A DNA stretch of 64,000 bases from Dawidia soli (GCF_018598185.1 NZ_JAHESC010000008.1:111634-175633), one strand, 5' to 3'. Numbered from the stretch's first letter, positions 17,575 through 27,165 are shown. The notes: generated from the sequence alone by a model not told the origin. Translations and numbers: made by a program.

Positions 17575-20500
17575 ATGTCTTTGACTTCGTCGGCCCTCAG
17601 GAGGCCTATCACGACCATCGTGCTTACAGCAAGTCTGATGTTGTTTTCGGTACTCGCGGCAATCAAGATTCCCATTGATATTTTTCCGCAGCTCAACATG
17701 CCCACCATCTATGTCATCGAGTCCTATGGCGGCATGTCGGCACAGCAGATGGAGGGATTCTTCTCTACGCGATTGCAAGATCAATTCCTTTACGTCAACG
17801 GTATCCGTAACATCACCGCAAAGAACATTCAGGGCTTGACATTACTCAAACTTTCCTTCTATGAGGACACCGATATGGCCGAGGCCTCAGCGCAGGTAGC
17901 CCTGCAGGTGAACCGTGCCATGAAATTCTTCCCTCCCGGTGCATTGCCGCCGCAGGTAATTCGCTTTGACGCATCTTCGCTTCCCATCGGCCAGCTGGTG
18001 ATCTCGTCGAAGTCGCGAAGCCTGAAAGAGATCTACGATATCGCCGCCACACGCGTTCGCCCCGCTTTTGCGAGTATTCCCGGGCTGTCAGCGCCCCCAC
18101 CGTTTGGCGCAAACTCGAGAGCCATTACGGTCAACGTCGATCCGGCCAGGCTCCGCAGTTACAACCTCACCCCCGACGACGTCGTCAATGCTTTGGCCAG
18201 TTTCAACGTCATGTCGCCGTCCGGCAATTTGCGTCTTGACAATACGATGTTTCTTACCACCATCAACACGCTCATCAAGACCGTCGAAGAATTTGGGGAG
18301 GTGCCCATCACCACTAAAAACGGCGTGTCGGTATTGGTGAAGGATGTTGCCCGTGTGGCAGATGCCGCCGACGTAACGGTAGACTATGCGCTGATCAACG
18401 GCAAACGCGCGGTGTACATCCCCGTCGTCAAGACAGCAGACGCCTCAACCTGGCAGGTCGTGCAAACACTCAAGAAAAAACTGCCGGACATGCAAAGCCT
18501 GTTGCCCGATGACGTCGTGCTGTCGTACGAGTTCGATCAATCCGTATTCGTCATCAACGCCGTGAAAAGCCTTATTACTGAAGGCGCGCTCGGCGCCATA
18601 CTGACGGGCCTCATGGTATTGCTCTTCCTTCGCGACGTTCGCAGCAGCCTGATCGTAGTAGTGACGATCCCGATCTCTATCCTTTCGGGCGTATTCCTAT
18701 TGAGCCTATTCGGCCACACCATCAATATTATGACGTTAAGCGGCCTGGCACTGGCCATCGGTATCCTGGTGGACCAGGCTACGGTAACGATCGAGAACAT
18801 TCACCAACACCTCGAGATGGGCAAGGACAAAAAGCAGGCAATCTTCGATGCTTGCCAGGAGGTAGCCTTCCCATTACTGCTAATCCTCCTGTGCATCCTT
18901 GCCGTGTTTGCCCCATCCTTCCTGATGCAAGGTGTGCCCAAAGCTATGTTTCTCCCGCTCTCCCTATCCATCGGCTTGACGATGATCGTGTCCTACGTTG
19001 CCGCGCTTACGGTGGTGCCGATCCTATCCAACTGGTTTATCAAACATAAACACAACCACCCCGAAACAGCGGTGGTCGAGCGTGTGTCGTTCTTTGATCG
19101 CATCAAAACCTGGTTTACCAGAACACTGGAGATCAATATGCCGCGAACACGGCTTTTGGTGATCCTCTATTTTGTCGGTGTGATCGCCATTGCGGCCGCG
19201 GGGTTCCTGATCATCGGAAAGGACATGATGCCGAAAACAAACGTCGGTCAGTTTCAAATTCGTTTCAAAGAACCCGACGGCACCAGACTGGAACGCACGG
19301 AAGAAAAGGTGCGGCGTGTGCTTCATATCATCGACACCACCGTGGCACACAACGTCGCGATTTCTTCTGCATATATAGGGTTGATTCCAAGCAGTTATGG
19401 CACGAGCAACCTGTATGTCTTTAATACCGGCACGCACGAGGCCGTGATCCAGGTCAACCTGCATGAAGATTACAAAGTAAACATGGATGATCTCAAAGAG
19501 GCCCTGCGAAAGAACATCCGATATCACATGCCGGAAGCCCGATTGAGCTTTGAACCCATCGATCTGACTGAAAAAATTATGAGTCAGGGCGCCTCCACGC
19601 CGATCGAGGTGCGGGTAGCGGGCAAAGACATGAAAGAAATCGAAGGCTATGCAAGCAAACTGGTGACTGCCATGAAAAAGATCCCGGAATTGCGCGATGT
19701 CCAGATTGCACAGCCTCTTCACTTTCCTGTCATTTCCATTTCGATCGATCGCCTCCGGGCCGCTCAACTGGGGCTCGACGTAACCGATATTGCCCGCTCT
19801 GTTACAGCAAGTACTTCGTCGAGCCGCTTTACGCAGAAGAATCAATGGCTGGACGAAGCCAAGGCCTATACCTACCAGGTTCAGGTACAAATTCCCGAAC
19901 ACGTCATGAATACCATGGATGAGCTGCGGGAAATTCCGCTCATCCGCGGTCAAAGCTCACCGGTGCTCGGCGACATCGCCAGCTTCAAAACAGACTACGT
20001 TCCCGGAGAATACGATCGAAGCGGACCGCGAAGGTTCCTGACCGTCGGCGCGAACATTCATCATAAAGACCTGGGCTATGCAACGGATGCTGTAGAAGCC
20101 GTTATCCGGAAAATGGGCACACCGCCCAAAGGCATGGTGGTAGAAGTAAAAGGCATGAGCAGTCTGCTGCGCGAAACGCTCGACAGCCTGCAAAACGGTT
20201 TGATCCTGGCCGTGGTGGTTATACTGCTGTTGCTCGCCGCAAACTACCAGTCGGTCAAACTTGCGTTGACGGTCATCAGCACGGTACCCGCCGTGGTGGC
20301 GGGCGCGCTGCTGTTGCTCCTGGCAACAGGATCCACGTTGAATCTGCAGTCTTATATGGGAATGATCATGTCGATCGGCGTGTCGGTCGCAAATGCAATC
20401 CTGATTGTGACCAACGCCGAAACAATTCGTCTGCAAGACGGCCGGTCGGAGTTTGCCGCGGTATCGGCAGCATCCCTCCGCCTCCGTCCGATTCTGATGA

Positions 20501-20742
20501 CCAGCCTTGCCATGATCGCCGGCATGGTTCCCATGGCCGCGGGCATGGGCGAAGCCGGCGAACAATCAGCTCCGCTCGGGCGGGCCGTGATCGGCGGACT
20601 GCTTGCCTCCACGCTGTCGGCGTTATTTATCCTGCCACACGTATTTGCATGGGTGCAACGTCGCGCCAGTCGTGCCCCCGTTTCGCTGATGCCCTCGCCG
20701 AAGGTAGAAAGCCTTGAAAAAGAACCTCAACTTCAACATTGA
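17575..20742 (+). CDS. RND efflux transporter, inner-membrane permease
   Basis: 1055 residues with the AcrB/HAE1-type plan: membrane span 1 (about 13-33), a large periplasmic loop, spans 2-6, a second periplasmic loop and spans 7-12. Proton-relay acidic residues lie in GLALAIGILVDQATVTIEN, where an Asp is kept in span 4. A proton-driven trimeric pump working with the TolC and adaptor proteins on either side. The absence of heavy-metal CusA motifs in my reading makes multidrug or organic efflux more likely, without certainty. Confidence 0.95.
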   Translation: MSLTSSALRRPITTIVLTASLMLFSVLAAIKIPIDIFPQLNMPTIYVIESYGGMSAQQMEGFFSTRLQDQFLYVNGIRNITAKNIQGLTLLKLSFYEDTDMAEASAQVALQVNRAMKFFPPGALPPQVIRFDASSLPIGQLVISSKSRSLKEIYDIAATRVRPAFASIPGLSAPPPFGANSRAITVNVDPARLRSYNLTPDDVVNALASFNVMSPSGNLRLDNTMFLTTINTLIKTVEEFGEVPITTKNGVSVLVKDVARVADAADVTVDYALINGKRAVYIPVVKTADASTWQVVQTLKKKLPDMQSLLPDDVVLSYEFDQSVFVINAVKSLITEGALGAILTGLMVLLFLRDVRSSLIVVVTIPISILSGVFLLSLFGHTINIMTLSGLALAIGILVDQATVTIENIHQHLEMGKDKKQAIFDACQEVAFPLLLILLCILAVFAPSFLMQGVPKAMFLPLSLSIGLTMIVSYVAALTVVPILSNWFIKHKHNHPETAVVERVSFFDRIKTWFTRTLEINMPRTRLLVILYFVGVIAIAAAGFLIIGKDMMPKTNVGQFQIRFKEPDGTRLERTEEKVRRVLHIIDTTVAHNVAISSAYIGLIPSSYGTSNLYVFNTGTHEAVIQVNLHEDYKVNMDDLKEALRKNIRYHMPEARLSFEPIDLTEKIMSQGASTPIEVRVAGKDMKEIEGYASKLVTAMKKIPELRDVQIAQPLHFPVISISIDRLRAAQLGLDVTDIARSVTASTSSSRFTQKNQWLDEAKAYTYQVQVQIPEHVMNTMDELREIPLIRGQSSPVLGDIASFKTDYVPGEYDRSGPRRFLTVGANIHHKDLGYATDAVEAVIRKMGTPPKGMVVEVKGMSSLLRETLDSLQNGLILAVVVILLLLAANYQSVKLALTVISTVPAVVAGALLLLLATGSTLNLQSYMGMIMSIGVSVANAILIVTNAETIRLQDGRSEFAAVSAASLRLRPILMTSLAMIAGMVPMAAGMGEAGEQSAPLGRAVIGGLLASTLSALFILPHVFAWVQRRASRAPVSLMPSPKVESLEKEPQLQH

Positions 20743-20745
20743 ACA

Positions 20746-21819
20746 ATGAAACGTCTGTTAATCATAATCACCCTGGCAGCTTCGCTGACCGCCTGTACAA
20801 AAAATCAAAAACCCGTCGATGTGACCAGGCAGCCGCAGCACAAAGACAGCCGGTACGAACTCGGAAAAGTCGTGGAAAAGGGACTGGCTGCCCATGTGCG
20901 CATACCCGGGCAGCTAAAGCCGTTTGAAGAGGTAACCATTTTTTCCAAAGTAAACGGCTTTGTAAAGACACTCCATGTGGACCGCGGAGACGTCGTGCGG
21001 CAGGGAGACATCCTCATTACGCTCGAAGCACTCGAGCTGGAATCCCAGTATCAGGCGGCCAGCTCCAAATATATTCAGGCGCAGGAAAATGCAGCCGCCA
21101 GCAAAGAACGCTACAGACGTCTGCGCGAGGCCGCCCGTGATTCAGGCGCCGTGGCGCCGATCGATCTCGACAACGCATCGTCGCGGATGCGTGCCGACGA
21201 AGCCACCGTCCTGGCCGAAAAATCGAACATGGAGTCCATGAAGAATGTAAAGGAGTATCTCACGATCCGCGCTCCGTTCAGCGGCGTAATCGTTCAACGC
21301 AATATCTCTGTAGGCGCGCTCGTAGGCCCCGCCAACGATAAACCCATGGTCGTATTACAATACCTGGACAAGCTTCGGCTGGAGGTTTATATCCCGGAAG
21401 CATATGTCGACAAGGTCGATCTCAACCGTCCCGTGTCTTTCGAGTTTACGGCCTGGCCTGGCAAAGAACATACCGCAACGATTAGCCGTTCCGCCAACGC
21501 ACTGTCCAGCCTACGTTCGGAAGCCGTCGAAATAGATGTAAACAACAAAAATAAAGATCTTAAACCGGGTATGTATGCAGAGGTAAAGATTCCGTTACTG
21601 TCGAGCGCCAAGTCTTTACTGGTACCTAATAACGCGATTGTCCGGTCCACAGAAAAACAATTTATCATCAAAGTGGACGAAGGCAAAGCGAAGATTATCA
21701 CCATCCGCGAGGGATTAAAAACGAACGACTCGACAGAAGTCTTCGGGAAACTGACGGGTGGCGACGAGATCATATTGCATGCCACCGACGAGATTGCAGA
21801 AGGCACGGCCGTAAAGTAG
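20746..21819 (+). CDS. RND pump membrane-fusion (adaptor) lipoprotein
   Basis: 357 residues, periplasmic adaptor linking the RND permease to TolC. The signal peptide ends in a lipobox with Cys17 (SLTAC), giving an inner-membrane lipoprotein. Two lipoyl half-motifs flank a helical hairpin (about 95-165), followed by beta-barrel and membrane-proximal domains. It starts 3 bp after the permease. The gene order TolC-permease-adaptor is the reverse of the commoner adaptor-first arrangement. Confidence 0.94.
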   Translation: MKRLLIIITLAASLTACTKNQKPVDVTRQPQHKDSRYELGKVVEKGLAAHVRIPGQLKPFEEVTIFSKVNGFVKTLHVDRGDVVRQGDILITLEALELESQYQAASSKYIQAQENAAASKERYRRLREAARDSGAVAPIDLDNASSRMRADEATVLAEKSNMESMKNVKEYLTIRAPFSGVIVQRNISVGALVGPANDKPMVVLQYLDKLRLEVYIPEAYVDKVDLNRPVSFEFTAWPGKEHTATISRSANALSSLRSEAVEIDVNNKNKDLKPGMYAEVKIPLLSSAKSLLVPNNAIVRSTEKQFIIKVDEGKAKIITIREGLKTNDSTEVFGKLTGGDEIILHATDEIAEGTAVK

Positions 21820-21881
21820 TAGTCACCAGCGGCACTGCCGCTCTGAGCGGAAACTGTTGCTCCTCACCAACGGACAAACCT

Positions 21882-22313
21882 ATGAAACGGAAAGATAAAA
21901 AATCAATCGGTACGGGAAGATCGTTTCTGTTTATCAATTCCAATCCCGTGCAGCAATTCATCTTTATTGAAGCAATTGCTGCGATCGCCCCAACGACACA
22001 ACTGTTCCTGGCAGAGGACGCCATGGAAGCTCTGGACGTTATGGTAGAGAAGGGATTAATCCCCGACATCATCATGATCGAATTCAAAATGAAAAGGATC
22101 AACGCATTAACGTTCCTCCGGGAGATCAAAAAGATCTGCTCGCTGCAAAACGTACCGGTTATAGTTCATTCACGGCGACCGGCAACCCGTCACATAGATG
22201 AGCTAAAGGCACTCGGAGCACACGGTCTCTATTTTAAGTCGTACGATTACAAAGGCGTTTGCAATGTGATTAACATCTTCGTGCAAGAAAGATTCAGCAT
22301 TTGCCTGAACTAG
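21882..22313 (+). CDS. Degenerate receiver-domain protein
   Basis: 143 residues with a CheY-like fold pattern but altered active site. The first acidic pair is replaced (FLFINSNP), and the phospho-acceptor Asp is replaced by Glu67 in DIIMIEFKM. Ser97 (VIVHS) and Lys119 (LYFKSY) remain. Glu can mimic a phosphorylated Asp, so it may be a constitutively active or partner-binding pseudo-receiver. It is 62 bp behind the adaptor gene and may belong to the efflux operon. A normal receiver is unlikely. Confidence 0.75.
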   Translation: MKRKDKKSIGTGRSFLFINSNPVQQFIFIEAIAAIAPTTQLFLAEDAMEALDVMVEKGLIPDIIMIEFKMKRINALTFLREIKKICSLQNVPVIVHSRRPATRHIDELKALGAHGLYFKSYDYKGVCNVINIFVQERFSICLN

Positions 22314-22416
22314 CAGAGCAACATGCCTGCCACGATCATCGCAACAGTCACCGACAGAGATATCACCGGAACGAGGAAATATCTAAAGAGGCAGAGGGTA
22401 AATACAGTATGTAAAA

Positions 22417-22447
22417 AGGGTGTAAGAATATGATATTCCTACACCCT
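22417..22447 (-). terminator. Terminator of the porin-like gene
   Basis: AGGGTGTA (22417-22424) and TACACCCT (22440-22447) pair with an AT-rich inner stem. On the minus strand a T-run (22417-22413) follows, so it ends minus-strand transcription of the gene at 22549-23928. Confidence 0.75.
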
Positions 22448-22516
22448 CGGCTGCAACACGCCAGCGCCTATCGGCAGGTAAGCCGAATCCGCGTGCTCGA
22501 AAGATTTCGGCCGGCG

Positions 22517-22550
22517 ACCGGTCCTGTCAGGACAACCGGTATTCTTTTTT
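22517..22550 (+). terminator. Terminator of the efflux operon
   Basis: ACCGGT (22517-22522) pairs with ACCGGT (22535-22540) around an inner CCTG/CAGG stem, followed by a T-rich tract up to 22550. It ends plus-strand transcription of the efflux and pseudo-receiver genes, opposite the minus-strand terminator just before it. Confidence 0.7.
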
Positions 22551-23928
22551 AGAACGCGATCGTTCCCTGGAGTACGAAGCCGTCAAACTTGCCGCCTTGC
22601 AGGATATCGCCTGCCGGATAGTCTTTGTATTTCTGCGTAACATACTCCCCTTTCAACAGGATGTTGCGGGTGATAAACCAACCACCTCCGAACGCTGTGC
22701 GTTCCTGTGATACGTCCGCACGGGTACCTTGCGATATACCGCCTGCTGCCGTGGTGTTTGTCGCGGTGCCGAATACCTGCGTACCACTCACCTTATTATA
22801 GCGTGCACCGACATAGAACTTCTCTTCTTTACCGAAGCGGTAAAGCAGGTCGACAGCCACCTGGTCGAATTTACGTTTTTCGAGCTTGTTGAATTTAGGG
22901 GCATCACTCACGGAAGCGGCGTATTGTATTTCACCGTTCTCTACAGCGGAGTTACCTTCCGCAAACTCCACCGTTCCGAATAATTCCAATCCATGGAATT
23001 GAACAAAGGGGTTTATGACAAAGGTCGATACATCGTCGGTGAAACTGGGGCTGAGACGTCCCGAAAAGGCGTTCGCCGTTACGGTAGCCGCGGCCGGTTC
23101 CATCACAAACTGGTAGTTCGAGCCGGTACGGTCACCACGGAACAGTGTGCCGTTTATAGAGCTGGACTTTTGCAGGTAGGAACCTGTCAGGCGTACGCGG
23201 GTCCCTTCCGCCAGCACTTTGTCGAAGCCGATCTTACCATATACCGAGGGACTGCGTTTATTCTGTGCCGTTACACTGCCCTGGATCTCGCCGTTGGTCA
23301 TACCGCCCATCAGCAGGACGCCGTTCTTTTGCCAGTAGAGCTCCGCACCGATTTCGGTGGCAAAGGCATCCATCACGTTGTTTTCGATGAAAGGGTTCCA
23401 GAAGGCGTTACCGCCATCGCTGCGACGGAAGTGTGCGTCGCCATAGTTCACTTCCATGTGACCGATCTTCAACGTCAGGTTCTTCCAGAGGTTGTTCAAC
23501 AGCTCACTGTTCATGAAACCCACTTTGTCGATTTGGAAGTACCCCGCCTTCACCCACATTTCATTGTGGTGGTGAGAGGACATATAGGAGATCAGGTTGA
23601 CGCGTACGCCGTCGGCTAACTGAAAGTCGAGGTTCAGGTTGGCCTGCGCAAGCGGGAAGCCGTTGCCCAGGTCGTACAACGGCACACCACTGTCGTTACT
23701 GTGGCTGAGCGACTGAAAGCTTTGTGTAAAGTTACCGCCCACGCGCAGCTTGAGGCCGTCGTAAACGATCGTGTCGTTCTTGGAGGTTTCAAATACATTC
23801 ACACCGCGTTGATCATACGGGCGGAAGTATTGAATGTGATTCTGTGCGGCGGCAGCCTGCACCATCAGGATGAGCAGGAACAGGCCGGAGAGTTTTCCGA
23901 AGAGGCCTGTGTGGCTGAGATTTTTCAT
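22549..23928 (-). CDS. Porin-like outer-membrane beta-barrel protein
   Basis: 459 residues with a signal peptide (LFLLILMVQAAAAQ, cleaved about residue 29), then many amphipathic strands with alternating aromatic residues and a C-terminal strand ending GFVLQGTIAF, a terminal Phe as in barrel-assembly signals. The WVKAGYFQIDKVGF and LTLKIGHMEVNYGD segments resemble phosphate/carbohydrate porin-like proteins of the phylum. Substrate unknown. Single gene with its own terminator. Confidence 0.8.
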   Translation of the reverse strand: MKNLSHTGLFGKLSGLFLLILMVQAAAAQNHIQYFRPYDQRGVNVFETSKNDTIVYDGLKLRVGGNFTQSFQSLSHSNDSGVPLYDLGNGFPLAQANLNLDFQLADGVRVNLISYMSSHHHNEMWVKAGYFQIDKVGFMNSELLNNLWKNLTLKIGHMEVNYGDAHFRRSDGGNAFWNPFIENNVMDAFATEIGAELYWQKNGVLLMGGMTNGEIQGSVTAQNKRSPSVYGKIGFDKVLAEGTRVRLTGSYLQKSSSINGTLFRGDRTGSNYQFVMEPAAATVTANAFSGRLSPSFTDDVSTFVINPFVQFHGLELFGTVEFAEGNSAVENGEIQYAASVSDAPKFNKLEKRKFDQVAVDLLYRFGKEEKFYVGARYNKVSGTQVFGTATNTTAAGGISQGTRADVSQERTAFGGGWFITRNILLKGEYVTQKYKDYPAGDILQGGKFDGFVLQGTIAF

Positions 23929-23966
23929 AAAGGTTATTATTTAAAGGTGATAGTGGGATTACAGAA

Positions 23967-24569
23967 TTAGCGTGAAGCAGAGGGACCTTGCGAAAGCACG
24001 AGGTTCACGGTTACGGTCACCTCGTCACCGACCTTGATCGTCCCCATCATCGCGGTCGGTGGTTTCATATTGAAGTCGGTCATTTTAAGCTTCCGGGAGA
24101 TGGACACCTCCATGTCGCCGTTGGCCAGGGGCTTGCCCTTAGCCTCGACGACCACGGGCTTTGTCGTGCCGGCCATCGTGAGATTGCCCGCCACGCTGAT
24201 TGTCGTGTTCCGGGCCGCATCCACGGTGATCCGGGCGTGCGAAGCGGTATAGATGATGTAGGGATGTTCGTCGGACTTAAACGCTTCATACGTTTTGTTG
24301 TCCATCATCCTGCCCTCCGAACTTTTAATACCCGCGACCGGGATCCTGACGCTGATATCTTCGATATTCCGGAGCAGGTTGCTTTCCGATTGAAAATTAC
24401 CCAGGCAGGTGATCCTGGTAATCTCAGATTCCCATTCATGCAAGGTAGACGTACCTTGTATGGAAGCTTTCACAGACTTCACAACAAGCGTATTTTGTGC
24501 GCATAGCGGATAATACAGTAAGATCGCCAACAGCACCAGGGGGGTGATAATCGAGTGTTTTGCGTTCAT
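23967..24569 (-). CDS. YceI family periplasmic protein
   Basis: 200 residues from the ATG at 24569, which gives a proper signal peptide (MNAKHSIITPLVLLAILLYY...CAQ); the longer frame to 24674 has no such start. The lipocalin-like YceI fold is shown by GTSTLHEWESEITRI, IKSSEGRMMDNKTYEAF, VAGNLTMAGTTKPV and the C-terminal FNMKPPTAMMGTIKVGDEVTV. Family members bind isoprenoid-type lipids. A TGAC-N4-GTCG site and a TACTTTAG -7 box precede it at the same spacing as in front of the stress genes. Confidence 0.9.
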   Translation of the reverse strand: MNAKHSIITPLVLLAILLYYPLCAQNTLVVKSVKASIQGTSTLHEWESEITRITCLGNFQSESNLLRNIEDISVRIPVAGIKSSEGRMMDNKTYEAFKSDEHPYIIYTASHARITVDAARNTTISVAGNLTMAGTTKPVVVEAKGKPLANGDMEVSISRKLKMTDFNMKPPTAMMGTIKVGDEVTVTVNLVLSQGPSASR

Positions 24570-24592
24570 AGCGATGTGCGTTAAATGTGATG

Positions 24593-24635
24593 CTAAAGTA
24601 TAGCGGATCGCCAACGGCACGGCTGACGTGCGTCG
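24593..24635 (-). promoter_or_regulatory. Promoter with TGAY-N4-RTCA-like operator before yceI
   Basis: TGACGTGCGTCG (24624-24635) matches the 12-bp palindrome at all but the last base. Its centre is exactly 33 bp upstream of TACTTTAG (24600-24593, minus strand), a one-mismatch TAnnTTTG -7 box. The same spacing occurs at the Hsp20, universal stress and sensor-kinase promoters further right. Confidence 0.55.
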
Positions 24636-24668
24636 GCAGGCTCGATGATTTTCGCCACCGGGAGATAC

Positions 24669-24698
24669 TGACAATAGTCAGGATGGTGTGTATTTTTG
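24669..24698 (+). promoter_or_regulatory. Operator plus -7 box upstream of the lactate dehydrogenase gene
   Basis: TGACAATAGTCA (24669-24680) is a perfect TGAY-N4-RTCA palindrome. TATTTTTG (24691-24698), an exact -7 box, follows with only 20 bp between centres, so the site would cover the -33 region and could repress rather than activate. The transcript would have a long leader (about 150 nt) to the ATG at 24857. Confidence 0.5.
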
Positions 24699-24856
24699 TA
24701 GCATGCCGGGCCTCTTGCGCCAAGATGAACCTGAAATCGATGAACAAGGCACCAACGGACCGACGACAGGAATCTGGAAACCCGGTTTGCAAACGGCCAT
24801 TCGAGTGATCCGAAGGCGGAAAATAGTTACCTTTCATAAACAAACGATCGACCGCA

Positions 24857-25846
24857 ATGAAAGTAGCAGTATATAGCTTCAATAACTTTGAAAAGCGTTA
24901 CCTGGAGGAAGCGAACAAGAGCAAACATGTATTGCAGTTGATCCCGGTGAATTTGCGCAAAGACACGCTGGGTATGTGTGCCGGCGCAGAGGGGATATCG
25001 TTGTTTGTAAACGACGACGCCTCCGCGCCGGTATTGGAAGCTTTAAAAGCGGCGGGTGTCAAATTTATAGCACTCCGCTCGGCCGGATACAATCATGTCG
25101 ATCTTGCCGCCGCGAAAAAACTCGGCCTGAAAGTAGCGCATGTACCGGAGTATTCGCCCTATGCCGTGGCGGAACACACCATTGCATTGATCCTGGCATT
25201 AAACCGAAAGCTCATCCGTGCGCACAACCGCATCATGGATCTCAACTTTTCACTGGACGGACTCACGGGTTTTGATCTTTACGGAAAAACTGTGGGTATC
25301 ATCGGTATGGGAAAAATCGGTCGGGTCGTGGCCCGAATCATGAAAGGCTTCGGTTGCAAGCTATTGGCTTTCGATATTGCGACCGACAAACAACTGTCGG
25401 AAACACTCGATCTGGAGTTTACCGATCTGGATTCGCTCTGCAGACGTTCGGATATCATTACGCTGCACACCCCGCTGGTGGAGAGCACGCGCTACCTTAT
25501 CAGGAAGGAACGGATAGAAAAAATGAAAGACGGGGTAATGCTGATCAACACCAGCCGCGGTGGGCTGGTGAATACCCGCGACGTGATTGACGCTTTGAAG
25601 AAAGGCAAGATCGGCTATCTCGGGCTGGATGTATATGAAGAGGAAAAAGGCCTTTTTTTCGAAGATCATTCCGAAGATATCTTACAGGATGACACGATCG
25701 CACGTCTCCTGACCTTTAAAAACGTACTCATTACCAGCCACCAGGCATTCCTGACGCACGAGGCACTGCAAAAGATCTCCGAGACCACCATTCACAATCT
25801 GGATTGCTGGCAGAACGGAATAAAGAGCGAGTTTGAGCTTGCATGA
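24857..25846 (+). CDS. ldhA: D-lactate dehydrogenase / 2-hydroxyacid dehydrogenase
   Basis: 329 residues of the D-isomer 2-hydroxyacid dehydrogenase family; reduces pyruvate to D-lactate with NADH, a fermentative step. NAD-binding GKTVGIIGMGKIGRVVA (about residues 143-159), the Arg of NTSRGGLVNT (about 230), the Glu of VYEEEKGLFFED and the His of TSHQAFLT (about 295) supply the catalytic triad. The conserved SAGYNHVDL and PYAVAEHT blocks fit LdhA. Possibly regulated by the palindrome at 24669. Confidence 0.92.
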   Translation: MKVAVYSFNNFEKRYLEEANKSKHVLQLIPVNLRKDTLGMCAGAEGISLFVNDDASAPVLEALKAAGVKFIALRSAGYNHVDLAAAKKLGLKVAHVPEYSPYAVAEHTIALILALNRKLIRAHNRIMDLNFSLDGLTGFDLYGKTVGIIGMGKIGRVVARIMKGFGCKLLAFDIATDKQLSETLDLEFTDLDSLCRRSDIITLHTPLVESTRYLIRKERIEKMKDGVMLINTSRGGLVNTRDVIDALKKGKIGYLGLDVYEEEKGLFFEDHSEDILQDDTIARLLTFKNVLITSHQAFLTHEALQKISETTIHNLDCWQNGIKSEFELA

Positions 25847-25900
25847 CTGCCGTTTCTCTCGTCCGCGCAGATCCCGTTGTTCAACCGGCCGGGTGCAAAA

Positions 25901-25928
25901 GAGCCTTCAAGGACAACCTTGAAGGCTC
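25901..25928. terminator. Bidirectional terminator between ldhA and the DUF3570 operon
   Basis: Perfect 12-bp stem GAGCCTTCAAGG / CCTTGAAGGCTC with a 4-base loop ACAA, between convergent genes. No strong T-run on either side. Confidence 0.75.
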
Positions 25929-25978
25929 TGTAAACTTATGCGAATTGTTGATGTCTGATGCCGGCGGAAGCATCTCCG

Positions 25979-27154
25979 CTATTTGAACTTCGCGTGCAAC
26001 GAAATAATGTTGGAGACAAGCCCCGTCTGGCGCGTGTAATGGCCGTACCGGATCTCGACCGTATTGAACTTGCCGATCCCTAAGATCCCATCGGCCGAAT
26101 TGAAGCGTATGCCCGTACCGAACAAATGGCTGTCGAACTTCGAGAGGTCATAGTCGCTCGTATAGTGCACCTCTGCGGATGCATGTTGTTTATACGGTGC
26201 AAAGTAGTCTATCGCCGATTGATTATAATAGCGGTAGAACGGGCTGATCGAAAAGAACGGCGTGATCTTGACGGGCGTCTCAAGTTCGGCGGTATTGCTC
26301 CTTAAGCCCCAGTCGTCCTGGTAATACCGGTAAAACGCCCTGACGACAATCCGGTCGCCCAGGAAATAGCTCAGCCTGACACTGGCCGGAACTTTGAACC
26401 TGGCTCCGGGCAAATGTTCGATACCGGCGGTATTGTCACTAAAGTAGACGCGGTTGAACGGCAGGCTCAGGAAACCTTTTTGATAGGCAAGGTCGAGCAA
26501 AAACAAAAGCTGCAGACGCGTGTTGACGATTTGTGAATAGGACACGGTGGCGCTATAGGTATTGCGGGCCTCGGTCCCACCCTTCCTTCCGGCCCGCTGT
26601 TCGATCGGGTAAATAAGCGTGACGGCATCCTGGAATGTCTGCAACCGTATCCCCACCTGGCGGCTCCTGTCTTTTGAATCTTTAAAGGCATTTATACCTC
26701 CGCCCACAGAGAAATAATCGTATTCGGAGGATAGCGAGAAGTTTGCGCCGATGGTACTTCCTTTGGATTCATTTATACGCGACCAGGCGATACTCGGGTA
26801 AATGCGCTGATCGGCCGAAGATGCCGACGACACGGTAGAAGGATCGATCTTGTCGGACGACGCCGAGGTATACGTATCGATTCCCAATTCGATGTTGTAC
26901 GAGTTGATGCGATGTTTCCGATCTGTTTTCAGCAGGTGCACGTCGATCGTGGTAGCAAAATCGGTAAGTTTTTCAGAGCCGGTTCCACCGGTCACGGCGG
27001 CATTGTTTCCGTCCTGACGATAGTAGCTGGAGACAAAATTCACTTCATCGACTTTGAGCTTCCGGTCTTCGTAGCGGGCAGTATCAGTCGCTTGTGAAAA
27101 CGCACTGAGGATTGACGCATATAGCGCCAGTATGGTTACAGGTATTCGAAGCAT
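25979..27154 (-). CDS. DUF3570 outer-membrane protein
   Basis: 391 residues with signal peptide (ILALYASILSAFSQ) and a barrel-like strand pattern ending in HAKFK. YEDRKLKVDEVNFVSSYYRQDGNNAAVTGG at the mature N-terminus is characteristic of DUF3570. It is the last gene of a four-gene set (thioredoxin-like, ApbE, DUF4266, DUF3570). Such sets are recurrent in the phylum and tie the barrel to extracytoplasmic flavin or redox chemistry. Molecular role not established. Confidence 0.88.
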   Translation of the reverse strand: MLRIPVTILALYASILSAFSQATDTARYEDRKLKVDEVNFVSSYYRQDGNNAAVTGGTGSEKLTDFATTIDVHLLKTDRKHRINSYNIELGIDTYTSASSDKIDPSTVSSASSADQRIYPSIAWSRINESKGSTIGANFSLSSEYDYFSVGGGINAFKDSKDRSRQVGIRLQTFQDAVTLIYPIEQRAGRKGGTEARNTYSATVSYSQIVNTRLQLLFLLDLAYQKGFLSLPFNRVYFSDNTAGIEHLPGARFKVPASVRLSYFLGDRIVVRAFYRYYQDDWGLRSNTAELETPVKITPFFSISPFYRYYNQSAIDYFAPYKQHASAEVHYTSDYDLSKFDSHLFGTGIRFNSADGILGIGKFNTVEIRYGHYTRQTGLVSNIISLHAKFK

Positions 27155-27165
27155 ATAGGCAAGAT

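Noticed and set aside
19024..19953. 309-codon minus-strand frame inside the RND permease gene
   Set aside because: Shadow of a well-supported 1055-residue transporter; composition is atypical and there is no motif.
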